A stretch of 64,000 nt of DNA from Marinobacterium weihaiense (lineage in GTDB: Bacteria; Pseudomonadota; Gammaproteobacteria; Pseudomonadales; Balneatricaceae). Shown one piece after another: positions 39,227 to 47,726 of the stretch. The position numbers and the translations under genes were made by a program. The notes below the pieces were generated by a model that searched no databases, was not told where the DNA came from, and was given only the letters and a program-made list of their open reading frames with translations. Within the stretch, counting starts at the first letter, position 1; every line of letters starts with the position of its first letter. The DNA lies in NCBI RefSeq assembly GCF_019061305.1, contig NZ_JAHQZT010000002.1:62001-126000 (forward strand), given 5' to 3'.

Positions 39227-40929
39227 CCGTCAGCCTCCCTGAGCTTCACTTCACCCTGATCGAGATACCAGACCTCATCAGCCTGCAACATGGATTGACG
39301 TCGGTGTGTCAGCATCAACACCATGCGCCCCCGACACAACCTCCTCAGCGACTCCAGCACTTTCGTCTCACTGTCGCGATCCAGATTGGCAGTCGGCTCG
39401 TCCAGCAGTAGCACGGGGGCATCCTTGAGAAAGGCCCGTGCCAGCGCCAGCCGCTGGATCTGACCACCCGACAGTCCCACGCCCTGCTCACCCACCCGGG
39501 TATCCAGCCCCTTAGGCAGGCGTTGTACGAATTCAAGGGCGTTGGCCTGCTCCAGTGCCACGTACAAGACATGATCAGCCGCACCCGGATCTGCAAGGAG
39601 CAAGTTTTCACGCAAGGTCCCCGGAAACAGCGAAGTATGCTGACTGACCCAGGCAACGTGCCGCAGCCAATTGGACTGACCGATCTGCTCAAGGGGCATG
39701 CCGTTGACCAAGATCTTCCCTGCATCCAGCGCTCTGAATCCAAGCATGACCTGTAACAAACTGGACTTGCCGGCTCCACTGGGCCCAACAAGCGCCACCA
39801 TACGCCCCTGGCTCAGTTGCAATGTCACGTTTCTCAACACTGGCTCGGGTTGCTGCGGGTACTGCAAACGGGCTCTTTCAATCGTGAGCTCGCGTATCGG
39901 TGCACTGACACCGGCACCTTCAGCGGGCAACGCCACCGGATCCGCTTCCAGTACGCTGCGCAGGCGTTCGGCCGCCGCAACCGCTTCCTGCTTGGAATGG
40001 TAATGCGTACCCAGCTCACGCAGAGGCTGGTAGAACTCCGGCGCCAGCAACAGGATCAGAAGCCCCTGATACAGGTTGACAGGGGTGTCCCAATAGCCGA
40101 AATCCAGATGACCCAAAAAGCTGAAGCCCAGGTATACGGCAACGACAGCAATGGAGATGGAGGCAAAAAACTCGAGCACTGCTGATGACAGGAAAGCCAG
40201 GCGCAGCACCTGCATGGTCCGTTGCCGAAACTCCTCCGCTTCTCGTTCGATAATATCCGCTTGATCACGGCTGCGATCGAACAGCTTGAGCGTCACGATA
40301 CCCTGAACAACATCCAGAAAGTGAGCACTCAAGCGAGACAGGGCAGAGAAATTGCGCCGATTGGCTTCGGCCGCACGGGTGCCGACAAGTGCCATGAACA
40401 CTGGCACCAGAGGTGCCGTGAGCAGAAAGATCAGGCCGGCAGCCCAGTTGACCGGAAATACGAATGCCAGAATAACCAGCGGCAGCATGGCGGCCAACGC
40501 CATCTGGGGCAAATAGCGGGAAAAAAAACCGTCCAGCGCTTCAACCTGTTCCAGCAGCTCGCTGCCCAAAGCCCCACTGCGCTGACCGCTGCTGTAGGCT
40601 GGCCCCAGACGCGACAGCGCATGCAGCAGATCGCCGCGCAGCTGACGGCGGATGGCAATAGAGCTGTTCTGCCCGGCCCATTCACGCAGGACACCCAACG
40701 CCGCTCGACCGAGTAGAGCAGCCAAAAGCAACCAGAGTGCAGGCCACTGCTCATCCAGCAAACGATCGGCAAACAGGGTTTCATTGACCACACTCGCAAG
40801 CAGGTGTGCCTGCAAGATCAGCATCAAGCCGATACCTATACCGGCGCCCACACTGATCCAGGTCCAGCGCTTCTCAGAACGTGCCCACTGCTTCAACCAG
40901 CGCTGCAACGCTCGATCGTCGGTACTCAT
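39223..40929 (-). CDS. cydD: Thiol reductant ABC exporter subunit CydD
   Basis: CydD is the partner half-transporter of CydC. The 568-residue protein has six predicted helices in the first 320 residues (including MALAAMLPLVILAFVFPVNWAA), then an ATPase with Walker A GPSGAGKSSLLQ, signature LSGGQIQRLALARA and DEPTANLD. The APEFYQPLRELGTHYHSKQEA segment at about 275-295 is typical of CydD. ATG overlaps the mscS stop as ATGA (40926-40929), and the end overlaps cydC the same way. Confidence 0.92.
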   Translation of the reverse strand: MSTDDRALQRWLKQWARSEKRWTWISVGAGIGIGLMLILQAHLLASVVNETLFADRLLDEQWPALWLLLAALLGRAALGVLREWAGQNSSIAIRRQLRGDLLHALSRLGPAYSSGQRSGALGSELLEQVEALDGFFSRYLPQMALAAMLPLVILAFVFPVNWAAGLIFLLTAPLVPVFMALVGTRAAEANRRNFSALSRLSAHFLDVVQGIVTLKLFDRSRDQADIIEREAEEFRQRTMQVLRLAFLSSAVLEFFASISIAVVAVYLGFSFLGHLDFGYWDTPVNLYQGLLILLLAPEFYQPLRELGTHYHSKQEAVAAAERLRSVLEADPVALPAEGAGVSAPIRELTIERARLQYPQQPEPVLRNVTLQLSQGRMVALVGPSGAGKSSLLQVMLGFRALDAGKILVNGMPLEQIGQSNWLRHVAWVSQHTSLFPGTLRENLLLADPGAADHVLYVALEQANALEFVQRLPKGLDTRVGEQGVGLSGGQIQRLALARAFLKDAPVLLLDEPTANLDRDSETKVLESLRRLCRGRMVLMLTHRRQSMLQADEVWYLDQGEVKLREADG

Positions 40930-42080
40930 CGATGCAGCTCAGCCTGCATGTCTGCCGGTAGCGGCTGCGGCTCGGGGCCATCATCCACCCCCGAAGCGAT
41001 ATGCAGCGTTTGCGTCGGGAACGCAAACTCGGCACCATGACTGAAGATTATGTCGGCAATCTTGAGCATGACATCTTCCTTGATGGCATGATATTTCACC
41101 CACTGAGTAGTGCGGGTAAACGTGTACACCATGAAGTCCATGGATGAAGGCCCGAAACGATTCAGGTGCACGATCATGGTCTGATGAGTGTCTATTTCAG
41201 GATGTTGCATCAGCATCTCGCGGACATCATCCACGATCTGTTTGACCTTGGCAGCATCATCGTAACGTACGCCCACGTGCTCGTAGATACGACGATTGCG
41301 CATCCGCGAAGGGTTTTCAACTGCAATATTGGCAAAAGTCGCATTGGGCACATACAACGGCCGCTGATCAAATGTCAGGATACGCGTTAAGCGCCAGCCG
41401 ATATGTTCAACTGTGCCCTCGATTTCCTTGTCCGGTGAGCGGATCCAGTCGCCCACGCGAAAGGGACGATCCATGTAGACCATCAGACCACCAAAAAAGT
41501 TGGCCAACAAGTCCCGCGCAGCGAAGCCGACGGCAATGCCGCCCACGCCACCGAATGCGAGGATACCGGATACGCTGACACCGGCTGACTGCAATACGGT
41601 CAGCCCCGCAAGGATAACCACGATCAGCTTCAATAACTTGGCAATGGCATCTGCCGTTGTCCGGTCAACCTGCTTGCTGCCCCGTGCGGGCTGAGTAAAA
41701 AAGGTCTCAGCTGAGCTGATGAACCTCAGCCCCCCCCAGGCAATGATGATAATCGCACCAAAGCGACGCAGCTCGGTGCCCGCGTGAGTGCTCACGGGCA
41801 GCCCGTTGCGGCTGAAGATCTCCAGCAGCAGCGACAGCCCCACCACCCAGATCAGCAGGCGAATTGGATTACGTATGGACGTGAGCAGCAATTCATCCCA
41901 TATCGGCGCTTTCCGACTCAAGCGAACAATCAGCCGCAGCGTGACCCAGTTGAAGACCACTGTCAGCAACCATATCAATGCCACAACCACAGCGGCAGCA
42001 ATTTGCCAGCCAAATTCGTTCAAGCCCGGCCACTGAGCGAACAGTGGTGCCAAAATGGGTTTGAGCAGCTGCTCCAGCAT
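40926..42080 (-). CDS. MscS-family mechanosensitive ion channel
   Basis: This 384-residue protein has about five N-terminal transmembrane helices and the pore-lining helix with the GGVGGIAVGFAARDLLANFFGG pattern (about 177-198), followed by the beta domain (MDRPFRVGDWIRSPDKEIEGTVEHIGWRLT) and a C-terminal alpha/beta domain. It is larger than E. coli MscS (286) and resembles the YbdG/YnaI-type channels with extra helices. It should release solutes on hypo-osmotic shock. The start is in a TAATG overlap with nagZ and the end overlaps cydD, so it is embedded in a coupled gene run. Confidence 0.9.
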   Translation of the reverse strand: MLEQLLKPILAPLFAQWPGLNEFGWQIAAAVVVALIWLLTVVFNWVTLRLIVRLSRKAPIWDELLLTSIRNPIRLLIWVVGLSLLLEIFSRNGLPVSTHAGTELRRFGAIIIIAWGGLRFISSAETFFTQPARGSKQVDRTTADAIAKLLKLIVVILAGLTVLQSAGVSVSGILAFGGVGGIAVGFAARDLLANFFGGLMVYMDRPFRVGDWIRSPDKEIEGTVEHIGWRLTRILTFDQRPLYVPNATFANIAVENPSRMRNRRIYEHVGVRYDDAAKVKQIVDDVREMLMQHPEIDTHQTMIVHLNRFGPSSMDFMVYTFTRTTQWVKYHAIKEDVMLKIADIIFSHGAEFAFPTQTLHIASGVDDGPEPQPLPADMQAELHR

Positions 42081-43090
42081 TACGCCTCCTTGATCAGTTC
42101 TGCAGCCAGTGCGCGGCTTGCGCTCAGACGTTCGGCATCAGGGATCCGAGCCGGACGTGCACGCATGCGCGCCAAGCGATGAGAGCCGGACCCGTGATTC
42201 GCCTGCAAGTGGGCCAGCACCTCACGCGCCCCTTCGGGGTGATTACATACCAAGATCATGTCGCAGCCGGCAGCCAACGCCCGTTCGCAGCGCTGAGCAA
42301 AGCTGCCGGCCATACTGGCACCTTCCATGCTCAGGTCGTCACTGAAGATGACACCATCGAAGTGCAGGCGCTGACGTAACACCTGCTGCAGCCAGAATGT
42401 GGAGAAACCGGCTGGCGCTGAACAGAGCTGACGATACACAACATGTGCTGGCATTACGCCATCCAGGCCGCGACGGATCAAGGCGTCAAATGGCCGCAGG
42501 TCGTGCTGCTCAATCTCGTTAAAGCTGCGCTCGTCGACCGGCAGCTCCAGGTGGGAGTCAGCCTGCACCCAGCCATGGCCGGGAAAATGCTTGCCCGTAG
42601 CAGCCATACCGGCTTCATGCATGCCGGACATGATCGCACCCGCCAGCTCTGTCACAGCCTCGGCCGTTGCACCGAACGCACGGTCGCCGATGACACTGCT
42701 GTTGCCCCAGTCAAGATCCAATACCGGAGCAAAGCTGATGTCTATATCGTACTGACGCAATTCGGTCGCCAGCAACCAGCCGATTTCATGAGCCTGAGCG
42801 ATCGCTGCGCCCGGTGACTGCTGCCAGCGCCGCCCCAATACAGACATGGGCGGCAGCCGGGTGAAACCGTTACGAAAACGCTGTACGCGCCCTCCCTCCT
42901 GATCAACAGCCACCAGCAAGTCCGGGCGCAGCTCACGTACCCGGCCCATCAGGGCCTTGAGCTGATCGGGGCCTTCAAAGTTGCGACTGAACAGAATCAG
43001 GCCACCGACTTCGGGGGCCTGCAACAGCTCGGCTTCCTGGGGAGTGACGGTTAGTCCTTCCAGGTCCAGCATCAAAACGCCTGTAGTCAT
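42080..43090 (-). CDS. nagZ: Beta-N-acetylglucosaminidase NagZ
   Basis: NagZ removes N-acetylglucosamine from anhydro-muropeptides in cytosolic peptidoglycan recycling, producing the ligands that control AmpR/AmpC in some species. The 336-residue GH3 enzyme has the loop TGKHFPGHGWVQADSH with the catalytic His-Asp pair and FSDDLSMEGA with the nucleophile Asp near residue 247. ATG at 43088-43090 starts MTTGVLMLDLEG; upstream codons overlap the L,D-transpeptidase stop, which is 4 nt away. No signal peptide, as expected. Confidence 0.95.
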   Translation of the reverse strand: MTTGVLMLDLEGLTVTPQEAELLQAPEVGGLILFSRNFEGPDQLKALMGRVRELRPDLLVAVDQEGGRVQRFRNGFTRLPPMSVLGRRWQQSPGAAIAQAHEIGWLLATELRQYDIDISFAPVLDLDWGNSSVIGDRAFGATAEAVTELAGAIMSGMHEAGMAATGKHFPGHGWVQADSHLELPVDERSFNEIEQHDLRPFDALIRRGLDGVMPAHVVYRQLCSAPAGFSTFWLQQVLRQRLHFDGVIFSDDLSMEGASMAGSFAQRCERALAAGCDMILVCNHPEGAREVLAHLQANHGSGSHRLARMRARPARIPDAERLSASRALAAELIKEA

Positions 43091-43094
43091 CGGC

Positions 43095-43577
43095 TTACTC
43101 GTCAATTTGAACAATGGTTCCAGGCATGACCCGGTCAAACAGCTCGATCACGTCGGCGTTTCGCATCCGGATACACCCGTGTGAAAGCGGCACTCCCATT
43201 GGCTCGGTATCGGGAGTTCCATGGATATAAATATAGCGGCGCTGGGTATCGACTTGGCCGCCTCGGTTGCGCCCAGGCTCACAGCCGCACAGCCAAAGAA
43301 TTCGGCTCAGGATCCAGTCGCGCTCGGGGAAAGTCTGTGCCAGCACATCGGTATACACCTCACCGGTTGGACGACGCGCAACAAATACCGCACCGCTGGG
43401 CTGACCAGCGCCAATGCAGGCTCGAATAAAGTGGCGCCCACGAGGCGTTGCCCCTGAACCGTTGCGTTCACCAACGCCAGCCACAGCCGTGGATATGGGA
43501 AACGTCTGCACAAGGCGGCCATCATCAAGCAGCTGCAACTGCTGGCGAGCGATAGAAACCTGCAGCCGGATGGGCAT
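43095..43577 (-). CDS. YkuD-fold L,D-transpeptidase-like protein without signal peptide
   Basis: The 160-residue protein is essentially one YkuD domain: it begins MPIRLQVSIARQQLQLLDDG and carries the active-site run IHGTPDTEP then SHGCIRM, with catalytic Cys near residue 136 in the S-H-G-C-I-R motif. L,D-transpeptidases usually work in the periplasm, but no signal peptide or membrane helix is visible. Possible explanations are an undetected export route, a missed N-terminus, or a cytosolic L,D-carboxypeptidase-like role in muropeptide recycling beside nagZ. The ATG overlaps the psrA stop (TAATG at 43575-43579). Confidence 0.85.
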   Translation of the reverse strand: MPIRLQVSIARQQLQLLDDGRLVQTFPISTAVAGVGERNGSGATPRGRHFIRACIGAGQPSGAVFVARRPTGEVYTDVLAQTFPERDWILSRILWLCGCEPGRNRGGQVDTQRRYIYIHGTPDTEPMGVPLSHGCIRMRNADVIELFDRVMPGTIVQIDE

Positions 43578-44299
43578 TAGTGCGCCTCGACCCGCTCGGG
43601 TGCAGCCATGCCGGCACAGATGAAGGGCACCATGCGCTGCAGAATATGTTCGACCTCAGCAGCAGCATCCGGTTCTGCGCCGGGCTGATCCAACGCAATC
43701 AGAGCGTGCATGTTGGATAACGTGAAAATGACCGATCCCATGAGAAAATGCAGACGCCAGAAAAACTCACGTTCGCTCAGCGGCATCGCCTGCTGGCGTA
43801 GATAATGCAAAAAGACCGAAATACGAGTGCCGTACTCAGCACGGATAAACCCCTGCAACTCCTGCTGAATGGGGCGGTAAGCCTGGTCCAGAAGGCGCAT
43901 CAACACGGCAAGAGAATAGTCATTACGCTGATGCACACGAACCAGCGCACGTGCCAGAATTTGCAGCAAAGCATCAAGACCAGGTGTCTGCTGCTGCACA
44001 TTGAAAGCATCCAGCCCTGCATCGATAGCATCACACAAAGGGTTCAGCGAATGCTGGGCAACCGATTGAATCAGTCCTTGCTTGGATCCAAAATGATAAT
44101 TGACGGCCGCCAGATTGACATCCGCCTGTGATGTAATCTGGCGCATAGTCGTTTCCTTGAAACCCTGCTCCGCAAACAGTTTCTCGGCCGCATGAATGAT
44201 GCGACTGGCAGTATCCGAAGTCTGGTATGTCGACTTTTCTACAGACATGGTAGTGATGGTTCCCCGGTTGGCCATCTGGCTCTGATCAATGTTCATCAT
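43577..44299 (-). CDS. psrA: TetR-family regulator, PsrA-like
   Basis: The 240-residue product has a TetR helix-turn-helix (about 30-80: ASRIIHAAEKLFAEQGFKETTMR, then NLAAVNYHFGSKQGLIQSV) and a C-terminal ligand domain with EREFFWRLHFLMGSVIFTLSNMHAL, closely like Pseudomonas PsrA, which senses long-chain fatty acids and controls beta-oxidation and rpoS. Location beside nagZ agrees with the P. aeruginosa order as I recall it. Two consecutive ATGs (44299 and 44296) share an AAGG site; an internal ATG at 44248 is less likely. It lies 6 nt after sohB. The psrA name is by similarity and context. Confidence 0.78.
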   Translation of the reverse strand: MMNIDQSQMANRGTITTMSVEKSTYQTSDTASRIIHAAEKLFAEQGFKETTMRQITSQADVNLAAVNYHFGSKQGLIQSVAQHSLNPLCDAIDAGLDAFNVQQQTPGLDALLQILARALVRVHQRNDYSLAVLMRLLDQAYRPIQQELQGFIRAEYGTRISVFLHYLRQQAMPLSEREFFWRLHFLMGSVIFTLSNMHALIALDQPGAEPDAAAEVEHILQRMVPFICAGMAAPERVEAH

Positions 44300-44305
44300 T
44301 TCGCC

Positions 44306-45370
44306 TTATCGTGACAACAAGCGACTGTTTGTGACTCGCTGCCACCACCGCAGCAACAAGCCATCTGATGTATTCACTGCCAACTGGCCCAGGCGTTCCT
44401 GCAGGCCGAGCTTGACTTCATAACTAAGCTCGAATACGTCGTGTTCCCTGCACAACTCGAAAAGATAATCATCACTGGTCGAAATCGCATCAATCAACTG
44501 CTCATCCAGTGCACGGCGACCATACCAGACCTCGCCGGTTGCCACCTTTTCCACATTCAACTGAGGGCGATATTCCGATACAAAAGTCTTGAACAGCGCA
44601 TGCGTATCTTCAAGCTCCTCAACAAACTTTTCGCGCCCCTTGTCGGTGTTTTCACCGAACACCGTTAAGGTGCGTTTGTATTCACCGGCGGTGAGTACTT
44701 CATAATCAACATCATGCTTTTGTAACAAACGATGAAAATTGGGCAACTGCGCCACCACACCAATCGAGCCGACCAGTGCAAAGGGGGCCGCGATCACGTG
44801 ATCGGCAATGCAAGCCATCATGTAACCGCCGCTAGCCGCCACACGGTCAACACAGACCGTCAGGCGAATGCCCTTGGACTTGATGCGCTCCAGCTGCGAA
44901 CTGGCCAGTCCATAGGCATGTACCAACCCGCCGGGGCTCTCCAAGCGCAACACCACTTCATCATCTTTATCGGCCATGGTCAGCACTGCGGTCACTTCCT
45001 GGCGCAATGACTCAACATCGGATGCATGCATGTCACCGTCAAAGTCGAGTACGAACACGCGCTTGCGCGGCTTTTCCGGTTCCTTGCCCTGCTTCAGGGC
45101 CTTCTTCAGCGCCTTGGCTTCCGCCTTTTCCTGCTTGCGGCGTAACTTGTCATGCTGACGTGCAAGCGCTTCATCCACCACCGCCGCTTCAATGTCGGTC
45201 TTCATGTCTTCCAGGCGATCATTGAGGCTCTTGACCTCGATGTGCCCCTCGCGCGGCTCCCGACGGCGCTCCACCAGAGCACCAATACCGCCAACCAGCA
45301 ACAAGAGACCCGCTATCAGGGTAATAAGCTTGGCCAGGAACAGGCCATATTCGGCAAAAAAAGCTGTCAA
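44306..45370 (-). CDS. sohB: Inner-membrane S49 peptidase SohB
   Basis: SohB is a membrane-anchored signal-peptide-peptidase-like serine protease. The 354-residue protein begins at TTG (45370) with GGAG seven nt upstream, giving a start that aligns with E. coli SohB (AEYGLFLAK); a GTG 21 nt earlier is less good. One helix (about 11-31) is followed by a Lys-rich linker (LRRKQEKAEAKALKKALKQG) and the S49 domain with the nucleophile Ser in RVAASGGYMMA and the general-base Lys in AGEYKRTL. Both catalytic residues are present. It opens the sohB-psrA-ldt-nagZ-mscS-cydDC run. Confidence 0.92.
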   Translation of the reverse strand: MTAFFAEYGLFLAKLITLIAGLLLLVGGIGALVERRREPREGHIEVKSLNDRLEDMKTDIEAAVVDEALARQHDKLRRKQEKAEAKALKKALKQGKEPEKPRKRVFVLDFDGDMHASDVESLRQEVTAVLTMADKDDEVVLRLESPGGLVHAYGLASSQLERIKSKGIRLTVCVDRVAASGGYMMACIADHVIAAPFALVGSIGVVAQLPNFHRLLQKHDVDYEVLTAGEYKRTLTVFGENTDKGREKFVEELEDTHALFKTFVSEYRPQLNVEKVATGEVWYGRRALDEQLIDAISTSDDYLFELCREHDVFELSYEVKLGLQERLGQLAVNTSDGLLLRWWQRVTNSRLLSR

Positions 45371-45474
45371 TCTATCTCTCCGTTCAGGCACTGGAAGTTC
45401 GCTTCAGCGTTCGCGCTACTGTACCATAATCGCGTTACAGATCATGCCTATATGCATTTCAGGAATTACTCATC

Positions 45475-45798
45475 ATGACTTCGCCCCTGACGCTCGAACG
45501 TATCGTCAACAAGCTGCCGGACAAGTTCAACCCGGAACAGGCCAGCAACCTCGATGCGGTGCTCCAGTTCAGACTCACCGATGCCGACTCGTTTTATATC
45601 CAGATCCAACAGCAGGCCTGTTACAGCCAGTTTGGTGAACACGATGATCCGAGCCTGGTTCTGCATCTGGATGAGGCAACGCTCATGCGCGTCATCAGTG
45701 GCGAGCAGGACGGCATGAGCGCCTACCTCAAGGGGCATCTGCGTGCCGAGGGCAACGTGATGCTGGCAACGCGCCTGGGCAAGCTGTTCAGTCGCTGA
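45475..45798 (+). CDS. SCP2 sterol-binding-domain protein
   Basis: This is a single-domain 107-residue SCP2-like protein: the hydrophobic beta-sheet core (AVLQFRLTDADSFYIQIQQQ), DPSLVLHLDEATLMRVISGE and the terminal GNVMLATRLGKLF are family features. Bacterial stand-alone SCP2 proteins bind lipids; some act in ubiquinone synthesis (UbiT has an SCP2 domain), but this one is shorter and the role is unknown. ATG at 45475 has AGGAA ten nt upstream. It is divergent from sohB by 104 bp and overlaps the end of the convergent nudC by 11 nt. Confidence 0.8.
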   Translation: MTSPLTLERIVNKLPDKFNPEQASNLDAVLQFRLTDADSFYIQIQQQACYSQFGEHDDPSLVLHLDEATLMRVISGEQDGMSAYLKGHLRAEGNVMLATRLGKLFSR

Positions 45799-46567
45799 CC
45801 TCGGCCTGACCGGCAAAGAAATGATCGATCAGCTGTCGTGAAATGCTGAACGGAGGTGGCAGATCGGGCAGATTATCCCGAGCAAACCAGCCCGCCTCAA
45901 CAATTTCCTCATCATCCGGCTTGAGTTCACCGCTGGCATAATCAGCAAAGAAGCCAATCATCAACTGATGCGGGAAGGGCCAAGACTGGCTGGCGAAATA
46001 CTCGAGGTTCTCAACCTCGATGCCCACTTCCTCCATGATTTCACGTCGTACGGCTGACTCGGCACTCTCGCCGGCTTCGATAAAACCCGCCAAGGTACTG
46101 AAGCGCCCGGGCGGAAAACGTGAGGCGCGCGCCAGCAGGCACTCCGAGCCACGCCGAACCAGAACAATGATGCAGGGCGAGATACGCGGATACTGTACCA
46201 GGTGACAATCAGGGCAACAGCGCGCCAAATCTCGCACATGTGCCTGCATGGCCGCGCCGCATCGGCCACAAAAACGATGCTGATCAAACCAGGTGGCCAA
46301 CTGCGCCGCTCGAGCAATGCGCGTGAAAGCCGCTTCATCCTGTGCCCGCGCCAACGCCTGTCGCAGGCCAACATTCGTGTTTAGCCCCTCGGGCACCCGG
46401 CGCAAGATTGCCAACCCATAGCCGTCTTCGACTTCAAACTGCGCCTCCACTTCCAGATTCAGCGATGCCAACCGGCTGAACTCATGCTCAAGTACATCTG
46501 CCTGCCACAACAACTGCCCTTCACATGCCAAGTACATACGCTCGGCACGGCACTGCATTGCCGTCAT
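45788..46567 (-). CDS. nudC: NADH pyrophosphatase / NAD-cap decapping enzyme NudC
   Basis: NudC hydrolyses NADH and removes NAD caps from RNA 5' ends. The 259-residue protein has a zinc ribbon FCGRCGAAMQAH...CCPDCHLVQYPRISP, the Nudix box G-F-I-E-A-G-E-x7-R-E-x2-E-E-x-G-I, and the NADH-specific SQSWPFPHQLM motif (usual form SQPWPFPxS). ATG at 46565-46567 has a strong AGGAGG site and an ATGA overlap with dnaQ; a longer in-frame start in dnaQ is rejected. It is the last gene of the methyltransferase-rnhA-dnaQ-nudC operon. Confidence 0.93.
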   Translation of the reverse strand: MTAMQCRAERMYLACEGQLLWQADVLEHEFSRLASLNLEVEAQFEVEDGYGLAILRRVPEGLNTNVGLRQALARAQDEAAFTRIARAAQLATWFDQHRFCGRCGAAMQAHVRDLARCCPDCHLVQYPRISPCIIVLVRRGSECLLARASRFPPGRFSTLAGFIEAGESAESAVRREIMEEVGIEVENLEYFASQSWPFPHQLMIGFFADYASGELKPDDEEIVEAGWFARDNLPDLPPPFSISRQLIDHFFAGQAEVSD

Positions 46568-47283
46568 GCCTCCTCCTGTAGCTGCCGCCAAACCGCACCC
46601 TCGCTTTTCTTGTCAAGCAGCGCCAAAAACGCCTGATGCTGTTCAAGTTCTTCAGCTGATGGGTGCACCACCTTGAGTGCAGCAGGCGCCACCTGCACCC
46701 GACGCACCGGCTCGTCACCGGAGTCATCATCTTGCCCGGATTGCCCCAGCTGTAGAGCCGTTTGGCCGCCGGTCAGCCCCAGATAGACATCCGCCAGAAT
46801 CTCGGAGTCCAGCAAAGCGCCGTGCAGTTCTCGGTGCGAGTTGTCGATGCCGTAGCGACGACAGAGCGCATCCAGGCTGTTGCGCTGCCCTGGATGCTTC
46901 TTGCGCGCAATGGCCAGCGTATCCGTCACGGAGCAGATGTCTTCCATGCGGATATCGAAGCCGTTGCGTGCCAGCTCGGTATCAAGGAAGCCGATATCAA
47001 ATGCCGCGTTATGGATAATCAGCTCGGCACCGCGTACAAATTCGATGAACTCGGCGCCCAACACGGCAAATTTCGGCTTATCGGCCAAAAACTCATTGGT
47101 GATGCCGTGTACTTCAATCGCCTCTGCCTCGACCTCACGATCAGGCTTGATGTACTTGTGCCAGGTGCTGCCGGTCAGCTTGCGACGCACCATTTCGACA
47201 CAGCCGATTTCGATGATGTTATGCCCGGCTTCCGGGTCGATACCGGTCGTTTCGGTATCCAGAATGATTTGACGTGTACTCAC
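46564..47283 (-). CDS. dnaQ: DNA polymerase III epsilon subunit (3'-5' exonuclease)
   Basis: DnaQ is the proofreading exonuclease of the replicative polymerase. The 239-residue protein has Exo[10 protein letters not shown] (7-15), ExoII with [11 protein letters not shown] near 90-100, and ExoIII region [15 protein letters not shown] near 160-174. The C-terminal part (about 180-239) is the linker and polymerase-binding tail. It uses a GTG start overlapping the rnhA stop (GTGA), the same-strand tandem order; in E. coli rnhA and dnaQ are instead divergent. Confidence 0.95.
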   Translation of the reverse strand: MSTRQIILDTETTGIDPEAGHNIIEIGCVEMVRRKLTGSTWHKYIKPDREVEAEAIEVHGITNEFLADKPKFAVLGAEFIEFVRGAELIIHNAAFDIGFLDTELARNGFDIRMEDICSVTDTLAIARKKHPGQRNSLDALCRRYGIDNSHRELHGALLDSEILADVYLGLTGGQTALQLGQSGQDDDSGDEPVRRVQVAPAALKVVHPSAEELEQHQAFLALLDKKSEGAVWRQLQEEA

Positions 47284-47726
47284 GACTTGCCGAACTCCTC
47301 TACTCCACGGTTGGCCAACTGGTCGGCCCGTTCGTTTTCGGCATGGCCACTGTGGCCCTTGACCCAGCGCCAGTCGATTTCGTGTCGAGCCACCTGTTCA
47401 TCCAGCGCCTGCCACAGATCCTGGTTCTTAACCGGCTGCTTGGCCGCTGTTTTCCAACCATTGCGCTTCCAGCCTGCCATCCAGCTCATGATACCCTGGC
47501 GCAAATACTGAGAGTCTGTTGTCAGCACTACATGACAGGGGCGTTTCAGACTGGCAAGCGCCGAAATGGCAGCCTGCAGCTCCATGCGGTTGTTGGTGGT
47601 ATCCGCTTCGCCACCATACAACTCCTTTTCCTGATCGCCGTAGCGCAATAATGCACCCCAGCCGCCGGGCCCCGGGTTTCCCTTGCAGGCGCCATCGGTA
47701 AATATTTCAACTGCTTTCAAATCCAC
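47280..47726 (-). CDS. rnhA: Ribonuclease HI
   Basis: RNase HI cuts RNA in RNA-DNA hybrids. The 148-residue protein has the catalytic Asp in [17 protein letters not shown] (about 9-23), Glu in [10 protein letters not shown] near 49, Asp in [10 protein letters not shown] near 71, and the basic handle WKRNGWKTA; all active-site acidic residues are present. The start is GTG directly abutting the methyltransferase TGA. Codes between the methyltransferase and dnaQ with no gap. Confidence 0.96.
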   Translation of the reverse strand: MDLKAVEIFTDGACKGNPGPGGWGALLRYGDQEKELYGGEADTTNNRMELQAAISALASLKRPCHVVLTTDSQYLRQGIMSWMAGWKRNGWKTAAKQPVKNQDLWQALDEQVARHEIDWRWVKGHSGHAENERADQLANRGVEEFGKS

